Made by a program: the position numbers and the translations under genes. Positions 7,309-14,309 of a stretch of 43,250 bases of DNA are shown in pieces; the first letter of the stretch is position 1; each line of letters opens with the position of its first letter. The notes under the pieces are model-generated. The model saw nothing but the letters and a program-made list of their open reading frames with translations, made no database searches and was not told the origin of the DNA. This DNA comes from Thermaceae bacterium (lineage in GTDB: Bacteria > Deinococcota > Deinococci > Deinococcales > Marinithermaceae): NCBI GenBank assembly GCA_026985615.1, contig JALSQD010000037.1:1-43250 (forward strand), in the 5' to 3' direction.

Positions 7309-7962
7309 ATGAAACTACCCTCCCTCTTTGGCAGCACGCGCGAGCTCGAGGCCAAGATCGACCTGTACTTCGACAAGGTGCAGGAGGCGGGTCTCGTCTT
7401 CAGCCGCGCGATGGAGATCTACCTGGGCCGGGGGGTGTCGGGCGAGTACGAGGAGCTGGTTCGCCGGGCCACCCAGGTGGAGGAGGAGGCCGACGACCTC
7501 CGGCGCGAAATCGAGACCCAGATGACGACCCACACCCTCATCCCCGAGCTGCGCGAGGACGTGCTCTCGCTCATCGAGCAGGTGGACGAGGTGACCAACC
7601 TCTACGAGGCCGCAGTCTACAGCTTCTACATCCAGCGCCCCGAGATCGCCCCGGAGTACCGCCAGGCCTTCACCGAACTCACCGCGATGGTGCTCAAGGC
7701 GGCCGAGGCCATGGTGGTGGCCGCCCGCGCCTTCTTCCGCGACCTCACCGCCGTGCGCGACCACGTGAAGAAGGTGCAGTTCTACGAGTCGGAGGCCGAC
7801 AAGATCACCACCCGGGTCGAACGCCAGATCTACGAGAGCGACCTCGACCTGGCGCACAAGATGCACCTGACCTCCTTCCTCGACCGACTCGACAACGTCG
7901 CCGACACCGCCGAGGACATCTGCGACAAGCTCTCCATCCTCGCCATCAAGCGGATGATCTGA
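7309..7962 (+). CDS. PhoU-like protein (DUF47), partner of PiT phosphate transporter
   Basis: 217 aa, all-helical, of the DUF47/TIGR00153 family that is distantly related to PhoU. The acidic patches that bind metal clusters in PhoU proteins are visible (EEEADDLRREIE near 62-73; DRLDNVADTAEDICDKL near 190-206). DUF47 genes are almost always found directly upstream of a pit gene, as here: the next ATG is one base after this stop. It is thought to regulate or aid the low-affinity phosphate permease from the cytoplasm. Start chosen at the ATG 10 bases after TATAAT; longer in-frame extension runs back through the promoter and the divergent gene and is rejected. Confidence 0.88.
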   Translation: MKLPSLFGSTRELEAKIDLYFDKVQEAGLVFSRAMEIYLGRGVSGEYEELVRRATQVEEEADDLRREIETQMTTHTLIPELREDVLSLIEQVDEVTNLYEAAVYSFYIQRPEIAPEYRQAFTELTAMVLKAAEAMVVAARAFFRDLTAVRDHVKKVQFYESEADKITTRVERQIYESDLDLAHKMHLTSFLDRLDNVADTAEDICDKLSILAIKRMI

Positions 7963-7963
7963 G

Positions 7964-9013
7964 ATGAATCCCGCCGTCTTCGTCTACCTTTCCAGCGGCC
8001 TCTTCCTGGGCTGGTCGCTGGGCGCCAACGACGCCGCCAACGTCTTTGGCACCGCGGTCGGTAGCCGCATGGTGCGCTTCTCGACCGCCGCCCTCATCGC
8101 CAGCGTCTTCGTCATCCTGGGCGCGGTGATCAGCGGGGCCGGAGCCTCGCACACCCTGGGCAAGCTAGGCGCGATCAACACCCTGCCGGGGGCGTTCATG
8201 GCGGCGCTGGCCGCCGCCCTCAGCGTCTACCTGATGACCCAGCGCGGCCTGCCTGTCTCCACCAGTCAGGCGATCGTGGGCGGCATCATCGGCTGGAACC
8301 TCTTCATGGGCCAGCGTACCGACCCCGCGATCGTCTCCAAGTTCGCCTTCGCCTGGGTGGCCTCGCCCATCATGGCCGGGGTCATGGCCGCGGTCCTCTT
8401 CGTGCTCACGCGGGCGGTGCTGCGGCGCACCAAGATCCACTTGCTGCGCCTCGACCAGTACACCCGCCTCGGGCTCATCCTGGTGGGCGCGTTCGGCGCC
8501 TACAGCCTAGGGGCCAACAACATCGCCAACGTGATGGGGGTGTTTCTCAACGTTTCCCCCTTCCACGACCTCAAGCTCGGGCCCATTACCCTCAGCTCGG
8601 CCCAGCAGCTCTTCCTGCTCGGCGGCATCGCCATCGCCGTGGGCATCTACACCTACTCTGAGCGGGTGATGATGACCGTAGGGCAGGACATCGTGCGCCT
8701 CACCCCGGTGGCGGCGTTGATCGTGGTGCTGGCGCAGTCGCTGGTGCTCTTCCTCTTCGCCTCGCAGTCGCTGGCCGCCTGGCTCACCGCGCACCACCTG
8801 CCGGCGCTGCCGCTGGTGCCGGTCTCGAGCTCCCAGGCGGTGGTGGGCGCGGTCATCGGCCTGGGGCTCATCACTCCGGGCGAACGCGTCCGCTGGGACG
8901 TTGTAAAAAATATCACTATCGGCTGGTTACTCACCCCCACCGTGGCCGCGCTCATCTCGGTGGTGGGGATGTTCGTGCTGCAAAACGTCTTCAACCTGCC
9001 GGTGCGGCCCTAG
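7964..9013 (+). CDS. pit: PiT-family inorganic phosphate transporter
   Basis: 349 aa with about ten membrane helices. Both inverted PiT signature halves are present: LGANDAANVFGTAVGSR near 22-38 and LGANNIANVMGVF near 183-195, and a serine-glutamine motif (STSQAIVGG; SSSQAVVGA) follows each. PiT proteins symport phosphate with H+ or Na+; a few relatives carry sulfate, which sequence alone does not exclude. The DUF47 gene one base upstream strongly supports phosphate. In the second half the usual acidic residue of the GxND motif is Asn (GANN), which is common in bacterial members. Confidence 0.87.
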   Translation: MNPAVFVYLSSGLFLGWSLGANDAANVFGTAVGSRMVRFSTAALIASVFVILGAVISGAGASHTLGKLGAINTLPGAFMAALAAALSVYLMTQRGLPVSTSQAIVGGIIGWNLFMGQRTDPAIVSKFAFAWVASPIMAGVMAAVLFVLTRAVLRRTKIHLLRLDQYTRLGLILVGAFGAYSLGANNIANVMGVFLNVSPFHDLKLGPITLSSAQQLFLLGGIAIAVGIYTYSERVMMTVGQDIVRLTPVAALIVVLAQSLVLFLFASQSLAAWLTAHHLPALPLVPVSSSQAVVGAVIGLGLITPGERVRWDVVKNITIGWLLTPTVAALISVVGMFVLQNVFNLPVRP

Positions 9014-9054
9014 CGTTCGCCCCACCCCTGGCCTCCAAGGAGAGTTCCGGCGCG

Positions 9055-9075
9055 TTATTTTAAAAATTTAAAAAT
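9055..9075. other. 21-bp A/T-only tract in the asparaginase upstream region
   Basis: An uninterrupted run of 21 A/T bases between pit and the asparaginase gene, very unusual in this GC-rich sequence. It lies about 62 bp upstream of the asparaginase -10. It could be a curved or UP-like element or a scar; nothing proves a role. Confidence 0.4.
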
Positions 9076-9136
9076 CGCAAACTTTGGAAGCAGCGAAGCG
9101 GCGTGTTTCGCGTTCGTAAAACAGCGCCGCCTCGGG

Positions 9137-9142
9137 TATCCT
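9137..9142 (+). promoter_or_regulatory. -10 element (TATCCT), leaderless promoter of the asparaginase gene
   Basis: TATCCT followed by six bases and the GTG at 9149. Confidence 0.5.
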
Positions 9143-9148
9143 GACCCC

Positions 9149-9652
9149 GTGAACCCGACCCCTGAACCCGAGTTCGTCCAGATCTTCACCACCGGCGGCA
9201 CGATCGACAAGATCTACTACGACGCCAAGGACGACTACACCGTGGGTGAGCCGCAGATCGGGCGGCTGCTGGAGGAGGCGCGGGTCAACTTTCCCTACGC
9301 CGTCGAGCCGCTTTTCAAGAAGGACAGCCTGCAGATGACCGACGCCGACCGCGCGCGCATCCGCGCGGCGGTGGCGGCCGCGGAGGCGCGGCGGGTGCTC
9401 ATCACCCACGGCACCGACACGATGGTCGAGACGGCCCGGGCGCTCGAGGGCATCCCCGACAAGACGATCGTTCTCGTGGGAGCGATGCAGCCGGCGCGCT
9501 TTCTGGGCTCGGACGCCGAGTTCAACATCGGCTACGCCACCGCCGCGGTGCAGCTGCTGGGGCCGGGGGTCTACATCGCCATGAACGGGCAGGTCTTCAG
9601 GTCCGGGCACGTGCGCAAGAACGTGGCCGAACGGCGTTTTGAAGCACTGTAA
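9149..9652 (+). CDS. Single-domain asparaginase-like protein
   Basis: 167 aa, half the usual 320-340 aa of L-asparaginases. It has the N-terminal active-site elements: TTGGTID at 14-20 with the nucleophile-equivalent Thr18, HGTDTM at about 90-95 with the Thr-Asp pair, and VGAMQPAR. The C-terminal domain, which completes the dimer interface and supplies residues to the neighbouring active site in classical enzymes, is absent, and the ORF ends in a clean stop with no remnant in other frames. Stand-alone short asparaginase-domain proteins exist in other bacteria, so this is probably a natural form, not a truncation. Substrate (asparagine, glutamine or another amide) is uncertain. Predicted leaderless. 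Confidence 0.75.
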   Translation: MNPTPEPEFVQIFTTGGTIDKIYYDAKDDYTVGEPQIGRLLEEARVNFPYAVEPLFKKDSLQMTDADRARIRAAVAAAEARRVLITHGTDTMVETARALEGIPDKTIVLVGAMQPARFLGSDAEFNIGYATAAVQLLGPGVYIAMNGQVFRSGHVRKNVAERRFEAL

Positions 9653-9689
9653 CCGCACGCCTTGAACGGCTAAGGTATGCATATGAAGC

Positions 9690-9718
9690 TGGACATGTAT
9701 ACAAAAGTCCATTATTGT
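9690..9718 (+). promoter_or_regulatory. Promoter of the Fic gene: TGGACA, 17 bp, TATTGT
   Basis: The best-formed promoter in the window: -35 TGGACA at 9690-9695, a 17-bp spacer, -10 TATTGT at 9713-9718, then six bases to the ATG at 9725. A weak GGAC...GTCC inverted repeat (9691-9709) lies in the spacer. Confidence 0.7.
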
Positions 9719-9724
9719 TAACAT

Positions 9725-10816
9725 ATGCCGATTCAGAACGGCGAGCTGCTATTTCTTCCGCCTCAAGGAAACCTCGAAACGCGGGAGGTCTTAAGAAGTT
9801 TGGTTGAGGCGCACCGGCGGCTTGCCGAGCTGAAGGGAAGGGTCGCCACCATTCCTAACGCCGAAATACTAATCAACACCTTGGTGCTGCAGGAGGCCAA
9901 GGGAAGCTCGGAAGTCGAGAACATAGTCACGACGCACCACGAACTTTACCAGGCGGCCCTTTTCGAAGATCTGCACCTCGACCCCGCGGCGAAAGAAGTC
10001 AGCCGCTATGCAATCGCTCTCAGATTCGGATTTGATAAGGTGCGTGGCGGCCACCCCATAACCGCCAACCTACTCGTAGAAATTCAGAAGCGAATCGTTC
10101 TCAACGACGCCGGTATTCGTAGGCAAAAGGGAACGGTGCTGCTCAACGAGCAAACGCACGAGGTCGTTTATGAGCCCCCGCAAGAACACGAGCGAATCCT
10201 GGATTACATGGCCAACCTTGAAACTTTCATCAACGACCCCGCGTTTTACGATGCGGATCCGCTCACCAAAATGGCCGTCGCTCACTATCAGTTCGAGGCC
10301 ATACACCCCTTCTACGATGGAAACGGCCGCGCTGGAAGGATCCTCAACATCTTGTACTTGGTGGCCCAGGACCTACTCGACCTGCCCGTGCTCTACTTGA
10401 GCCGGTACATCGTACAAAACAAAACGACGTACTACGACCTGCTGGGCGAGGTTCACAGAGGTCGATGGGAGCCCTGGCTGCTTTTTATGCTCGAGGGCGT
10501 CGAGGTGACCTCCAAGCAGACGATCGCGGTTGTCACCCAGATACGCGATTTAATGCTCGAATACAAACGGCGCATTCGATCAGAATTGCCAAGAATCTAC
10601 AGCCAGGACCTCTTGGCCAACCTCTTCCGCCACCCCTACACCACCATCGATTCCCTTCGGCGCGAACTGGACGTTAGTCGCCTGACCGCAACGAAATATT
10701 TGAACTTACTGGTTCGGCATGGTTTTTTGGTCAAGCGCAAGGTCGGCCGGCGCAACTTTTACGTTAACGAGCCGCTCGTAAAAGTGTTTACCTCGCCCGC
10801 CAACGCCATGGAGTAG
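9725..10816 (+). CDS. Fic-family protein (class II, self-inhibited) with winged-helix C-terminus
   Basis: 363 aa. The Fic catalytic loop is complete: H194-PF-Y-D198-G-N200-G-R202-x-G-R205. An N-terminal inhibitory helix carries S61-S-E-V-E65-N66, matching (S/T)-x-x-x-E-(G/N), so it is a class II Fic whose own Glu65 would block ATP until released. The C-terminal 60 residues (DSLRRELDVSRLTATKYLNLL) form a winged helix, suggesting DNA binding. Fic enzymes transfer AMP, or other phosphate groups, to Ser/Thr/Tyr of target proteins; the target is unknown. Codon use and GC are visibly lower than in neighbours, pointing to horizontal acquisition. It has its own strong leaderless promoter. Confidence 0.88.
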   Translation: MPIQNGELLFLPPQGNLETREVLRSLVEAHRRLAELKGRVATIPNAEILINTLVLQEAKGSSEVENIVTTHHELYQAALFEDLHLDPAAKEVSRYAIALRFGFDKVRGGHPITANLLVEIQKRIVLNDAGIRRQKGTVLLNEQTHEVVYEPPQEHERILDYMANLETFINDPAFYDADPLTKMAVAHYQFEAIHPFYDGNGRAGRILNILYLVAQDLLDLPVLYLSRYIVQNKTTYYDLLGEVHRGRWEPWLLFMLEGVEVTSKQTIAVVTQIRDLMLEYKRRIRSELPRIYSQDLLANLFRHPYTTIDSLRRELDVSRLTATKYLNLLVRHGFLVKRKVGRRNFYVNEPLVKVFTSPANAME

Positions 10817-10821
10817 TCGGC

Positions 10822-12882
10822 CTATTCGGGCCGCCAGGCCAGGAGCCTGAGGGCGTTGGCGGTGACGAGCAGGGTCGCGCCGGTGTCGGCCATGACCGCG
10901 AGCCACAGCCCGGTGTAGCCGAGCAGGGTGGTGACCAGGAAGGCCGCCTTGAGCCCCAGGGCCACCGCGACGTTGGTGTAGATGTTGCCGAGTGCAGCGC
11001 GGGCGAGCTCAAGAAAGTGGGCGAGCCGGTTGAGGTTGGGCTCGACCAGGGCCACGCCCGCGGCCTCGAGCGCCACCTGGGTGCCGCTGCCCATGGCCAC
11101 GCCCAGATTGGCGGCGGCCAGCGTGGGGGCGTCGTTCACGCCGTCGCCGACCATGCCCACCGGGTGGGGAAGCCCCTTGAGGGCCTCGAGCTTGTCCTCC
11201 GGGCGCAGCCCGGCGCGGTAGCGGACCCCGCCCAGCTGCCCTGAGAGCCGGCGCACCGCCGGTTCGCGGTCGCCGGAGAGGATGACGGTCTCGATGCCCA
11301 GGGCCCGCACCCGCTCGAGCGCCTCGGCCGCCTCGGGCCGCGGGGCGTCCTCGAAGAAGAGGATGGCCGCGACCTCTCCGTCGAGCTTGACCACGCTCGC
11401 GGTCTCGCCGTTTTCCCGCACCTCATGCGGCAAGCCCCCCGCGGCGGCGGGGCTACCCACCCAGACCTCGCGGCCCGCCACCCGGCCCTTCACCCAGGCG
11501 CCGGGCAGGGCGTCCAGGTCTTCGGCCTCGGGTACCGGGACTTCCAGCTCCTCGGCGCGCGCCAGGATGGCTTCGGCGATGGGGTGTGCGCTCGAGTGCT
11601 CGAGCGCCGCCACCGGCGGCAGGACCTCGCGCTCGTCCATGCCCCAGACCCGCACGAGCCGCGGCCGCCCTTCGGTGAGCGTGCCCGTCTTGTCGAAGGC
11701 GAGGGCGCGCAGGCGTCCGGCGGTCTCGAGCACGTCGCCCCCCTTGACCAGCACGCCCATCCGCCCCGAGCGCGCCAGCGCCGAGGTGACGGCCGCCGGC
11801 GCCGAGAGCACCAGGGCGCAGGGGCAGCCGATGAGCAGCAGGGCGAGCCCGCGGTAGACCCAGACCTCCCAGGGCTGGCCGAAGAGCAGCGGCGGCGCCG
11901 TGGCTGCGAGCGCTGCCGCGACCACCACGAGCGGGGTGTAGTAACGGGCGAATCGGTCGATGACGCGCGTCGTGGGGCTCTTCATCGCATCGGCGCGCTC
12001 CACCAGCTTCTGGATCTGCGCCAGCGCGCTGTCCGCGGCCGGCGTGGCCACCCGCGCCACCAGCTGCCCCTCGAGCAGCACGGTGCCCGCGTGGATGGGG
12101 TCGCCCGCATGCTTGGGAACCGGCGCGGACTCGCCGGTGAGCATCGACTCGTCCACCGCCCCCGTGCCTTCCAGGACCACGGCGTCGGCGGGGATGCGCT
12201 CCCCGGCGGGCACCTGGACCCGTTCGCCCACCGCTAGGAGTTCCACCGGCACCTCGCGCACGCGGCCGTCCGCCTCGAGCCGCCGCGACTTGGTGGGGGC
12301 CAGCTTGGCCAGCTCGCGTAGGGTGCCGCGGGCGCGCGAGGCTGCCAGGCCCTCGAGCACCTCGCCGATCAGGAAGAGGAAGACGACGACGAGCGCCTCG
12401 GCCGCGGCGTCGATGAGGACCGCGCCAAGGGCGGCGATCGAGACCAAGGCGTTGATGTCGAGGCCGCCGCCGCTTTTCAGCACCGCCCAAGCCTTGCGCG
12501 CCAGCGGGGCGGCACTCACCAGCGCGCCCGCGCTCCAGACCCAGCGAGCCGCGGCGGGCCAGAGCAGCTGACTGACGAGCGCCAGCACGAGGAAACCCGC
12601 GCTCACGCCCAGCATCTTCACATTGGGGTTCTGCCACCACCGCGCCTCGCCGGCCGGCTCGCGCTCGGGGCGCACCTTGTAGCCCAGCGGCTCCACCGCC
12701 CGGGCCACCGCATCGGGCTCCGCCCTAGCGTCCAGCTTGACGAAGAGTTTGCCGCTGCCGTAGGCCACGGCCACTTCCACCGCGCCCGGCAGCTGGCGGA
12801 CCGCACGCTCGATCTTGACCGCGCAGTCGGCGCAGTCGAGGCCCTCTACGTTGAAGATGAGCTCGCGGGTGGGGGCGGACAT
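10822..12882 (-). CDS. Zn2+/Cd2+/Pb2+-exporting P1B-type ATPase
   Basis: 686 aa. One N-terminal HMA domain with GLDCADC (C17, C20), then eight or so membrane segments, the TGES-equivalent LTGES, the transmembrane CPCAL motif, phosphorylation site DKTGTLT, the HP motif SSAHPIAEAI, and hinge GDGVNDAP. The D-C-x-x-C metal site (DCADC) plus CPC is the ZntA/CadA pattern rather than the copper GMxC pattern with CPC and Cu-type TM7/8 residues. Function: ATP-driven efflux of Zn, Cd or Pb across the inner membrane. A 52-bp gap separates it from the SmtB/CadC-type regulator gene on the same strand; that gap has a promoter with an ArsR-family operator, and the ATG is predicted leaderless. Confidence 0.93.
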   Translation of the reverse strand: MSAPTRELIFNVEGLDCADCAVKIERAVRQLPGAVEVAVAYGSGKLFVKLDARAEPDAVARAVEPLGYKVRPEREPAGEARWWQNPNVKMLGVSAGFLVLALVSQLLWPAAARWVWSAGALVSAAPLARKAWAVLKSGGGLDINALVSIAALGAVLIDAAAEALVVVFLFLIGEVLEGLAASRARGTLRELAKLAPTKSRRLEADGRVREVPVELLAVGERVQVPAGERIPADAVVLEGTGAVDESMLTGESAPVPKHAGDPIHAGTVLLEGQLVARVATPAADSALAQIQKLVERADAMKSPTTRVIDRFARYYTPLVVVAAALAATAPPLLFGQPWEVWVYRGLALLLIGCPCALVLSAPAAVTSALARSGRMGVLVKGGDVLETAGRLRALAFDKTGTLTEGRPRLVRVWGMDEREVLPPVAALEHSSAHPIAEAILARAEELEVPVPEAEDLDALPGAWVKGRVAGREVWVGSPAAAGGLPHEVRENGETASVVKLDGEVAAILFFEDAPRPEAAEALERVRALGIETVILSGDREPAVRRLSGQLGGVRYRAGLRPEDKLEALKGLPHPVGMVGDGVNDAPTLAAANLGVAMGSGTQVALEAAGVALVEPNLNRLAHFLELARAALGNIYTNVAVALGLKAAFLVTTLLGYTGLWLAVMADTGATLLVTANALRLLAWRPE

Positions 12883-12888
12883 GCCCCC

Positions 12889-12917
12889 ATCTTATGCATA
12901 TATGAGCAAATATTCAA
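12889..12917 (-). promoter_or_regulatory. P-type ATPase promoter (TTGAAT, 17 bp, TAAGAT)
   Basis: On the minus strand the -35 TTGAAT is 12917-12912, the -10 TAAGAT is 12894-12889, with a 17-bp spacer, and the ATG at 12882 follows six bases later. Confidence 0.68.
12903..12916. promoter_or_regulatory. SmtB/CadC-type metalloregulator operator
   Basis: TGAGCAAATATTCA closely matches the ArsR/SmtB operator core TGAnCAnnTnTTCA, embedded in ATA...AAG flanks. It covers the -35 and part of the spacer of the ATPase promoter, so a bound apo-repressor would block RNA polymerase and metal would release it. Confidence 0.7.
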
Positions 12918-12934
12918 GTGTTAGCCATAGACCG

Positions 12935-13294
12935 CTATTCGTGGGCGTGCTCGAGCGCGTCGTCGAGGATCTCCTCGACGTGCCGGTCGGCGAGGCGGTA
13001 GAAGACCTGCCGCCCCTCCCGCCGCCAGCGGACCAGGCGGGCGTCGCGCAGCACCCGCAGCTGATGGCTGATCGCGCTCTGGCTCATGCCCAGGAGGTGT
13101 GAGAGGTCGCACACGCACAGCTCCCCCTGGCGCATCGCCAACAGGATGCGCATTCGCGTCGGGTCGGCCAGGGCTTTGAGCAGCGCCGAGGCGCGGGCCA
13201 CCTCGTCCTCGTCCGGGAGCGCGGCGCGTGCCTTTTCGAGCGCCTCGGGGTGCAGCGTCAGGGTGGTGCAAACCGCCACGTCGTCCTTGGCCAC
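12935..13294 (-). CDS. ArsR/SmtB-family zinc/cadmium-responsive repressor
   Basis: 119 aa winged helix with recognition helix SQSAISHQLRVLRDA. Two metal sites can be read. The alpha-3N site has ELCVCDL with C60 and C62 and an N-terminal C9, as in CadC. The alpha-5 site has D103-x-H105-x10-H116-x2-E119, the exact spacing of SmtB/CzrA. So it may sense Cd/Pb through thiols and Zn through the dimer-interface site. It is upstream of the ATPase gene on the same strand, and the operator lies between the two. Start is a GTG six bases after TAGAAT; only 32 bp separate it from the divergent nucleoside hydrolase start. Confidence 0.9.
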   Translation of the reverse strand: MAKDDVAVCTTLTLHPEALEKARAALPDEDEVARASALLKALADPTRMRILLAMRQGELCVCDLSHLLGMSQSAISHQLRVLRDARLVRWRREGRQVFYRLADRHVEEILDDALEHAHE

Positions 13295-13300
13295 GCGTCC

Positions 13301-13306
13301 ATTCTA
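13301..13306 (-). promoter_or_regulatory. -10 element (TAGAAT), leaderless promoter of the SmtB-like gene
   Basis: TAGAAT on the minus strand, six bases from the GTG at 13294. It faces the equal plus-strand TAGAAT at 13315-13320. Confidence 0.6.
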
Positions 13307-13314
13307 GCCTGGCG

Positions 13315-13320
13315 TAGAAT
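13315..13320 (+). promoter_or_regulatory. -10 element (TAGAAT), leaderless promoter of the nucleoside hydrolase
   Basis: TAGAAT on the plus strand, six bases from the GTG at 13327, only 8 bp from the opposing -10. Confidence 0.6.
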
Positions 13321-13326
13321 ACGCTC

Positions 13327-14256
13327 GTGTCCGCCCTCATCATCGACACCGACGCTGGGGTGGACGACGCCCTGGCGCTGATGCTGGCCCTGGCCCACCC
13401 CGAAGCCGAGGTGGTGGGCGTAACCGCGGTGGGCGGCAACGTGCCGCTCGCGCACGTGGTCCCCAACGTCTTCGAGGTGCTTCACGTCATGGGTGCAGAG
13501 GGGGTGCCCGTCTTCCCCGGGGCGCGCGAGCCCCTGCTGCCCGGCGAGCGCGTGCACGCCACCGAGTTCCACGGCGAAGACGGCCTGGGCGACTACCCGA
13601 ATCGTCGCGCCCGGGTGCGCCCCGAGCCCGAGCCGGCCGCGGTGGCGATCGCGCGCCTCGCCCGCGAGCGCCCGGGCGAGCTCACGTTGGTGGCGCTGGG
13701 GCCGCTCACCAACTTGGCGCTGGCGCTGCGGCTCGAGCCCGAGCTGCCCCGGCTGCTCAGGCGCCTGGTGGTCATGGGCGGGGCCCACACCGCCCGCGGC
13801 AACACCCCGCGCTGGGCGGCCGAGTTCAACTTCTACTACGACCCCGAGGCGGCGCAGATGGTAGCGCAGGCCTTTCCCGAAATCACCTTGGTCACCTGGG
13901 AAACCACCCTGGCCCACCCCATAAGCTGGGAGGAGCACGCCCGGCTGGTCGCGCTGGACACGCCCCGGGCCCGCTTCTTCGCGGCCATCACCCGCCGCAC
14001 CCTGGGCTTCCTCGAGGCGCACGGCGCGCCCGGGTTGCTCATCCCCGACCCGCTGGCGATGGTGGCGGCGCTCGACCCCGGGGCGGTCACCGCCGAAGCG
14101 CGCCACCGCCTCTGGGTGGAGACCTGCGGCGAGCACAGCCGCGGGCAGTCGCTTCTGGACTACGGCCGCAGCGGCCTGGAGCCGAACGCCCGGGTGGTCA
14201 CCGGCTTCGACCGCGCGCGGGTGCTCGAGCGCTTCCGCCAGGCGCTGGCCGGCTAG
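13327..14256 (+). CDS. Nucleoside hydrolase (inosine-uridine preferring family)
   Basis: 309 aa, the normal family length. The N-terminal calcium/substrate motif reads D7-T-D9-A-G-V-D13-D14 (usually DxDPGxDDA; Pro is Ala here), MGG near 150 and NFYYDPEAA around 166-175 follow, and a C-terminal Asp in LIPDPLAM supplies the last metal ligand. It hydrolyses the N-glycosidic bond of ribonucleosides in purine or pyrimidine salvage; the exact base preference cannot be given. The GTG start is six bases after TAGAAT. The gene is not in an operon with a recognised salvage gene. Confidence 0.88.
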   Translation: MSALIIDTDAGVDDALALMLALAHPEAEVVGVTAVGGNVPLAHVVPNVFEVLHVMGAEGVPVFPGAREPLLPGERVHATEFHGEDGLGDYPNRRARVRPEPEPAAVAIARLARERPGELTLVALGPLTNLALALRLEPELPRLLRRLVVMGGAHTARGNTPRWAAEFNFYYDPEAAQMVAQAFPEITLVTWETTLAHPISWEEHARLVALDTPRARFFAAITRRTLGFLEAHGAPGLLIPDPLAMVAALDPGAVTAEARHRLWVETCGEHSRGQSLLDYGRSGLEPNARVVTGFDRARVLERFRQALAG

Positions 14257-14261
14257 ACGCG

Positions 14262-14277
14262 CCCGCCCGCGGGCGGG
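14262..14277. repeat. 16-bp perfect palindrome between nucleoside hydrolase and SdpI-like gene
   Basis: CCCGCCCG joined directly to CGGGCGGG. It ends exactly where the TACAAT -10 of the next gene starts, so it could be an operator. It also follows the nucleoside-hydrolase stop by 5 bp, but has no T-run and no loop, so a terminator is less likely. Confidence 0.45.
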
Positions 14278-14304
14278 TACAATGGCCCCAACGAAGCAAG
14301 GAGG
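14278..14304 (+). promoter_or_regulatory. -10 element (TACAAT) and ribosome site (AAGGAGG) of the SdpI-like gene
   Basis: TACAAT at 14278-14283; AAGGAGG at 14298-14304 five bases before the GTG at 14310. This is one of the few genes here with a full-strength leader ribosome site, and it fixes the start. Confidence 0.6.
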
Positions 14305-14309
14305 CCCGC

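Noticed and set aside
9725..10816. Fic toxin-antitoxin pair
   Set aside because: No small antitoxin gene beside it; the inhibitory motif is in the same polypeptide, as in class II Fic.
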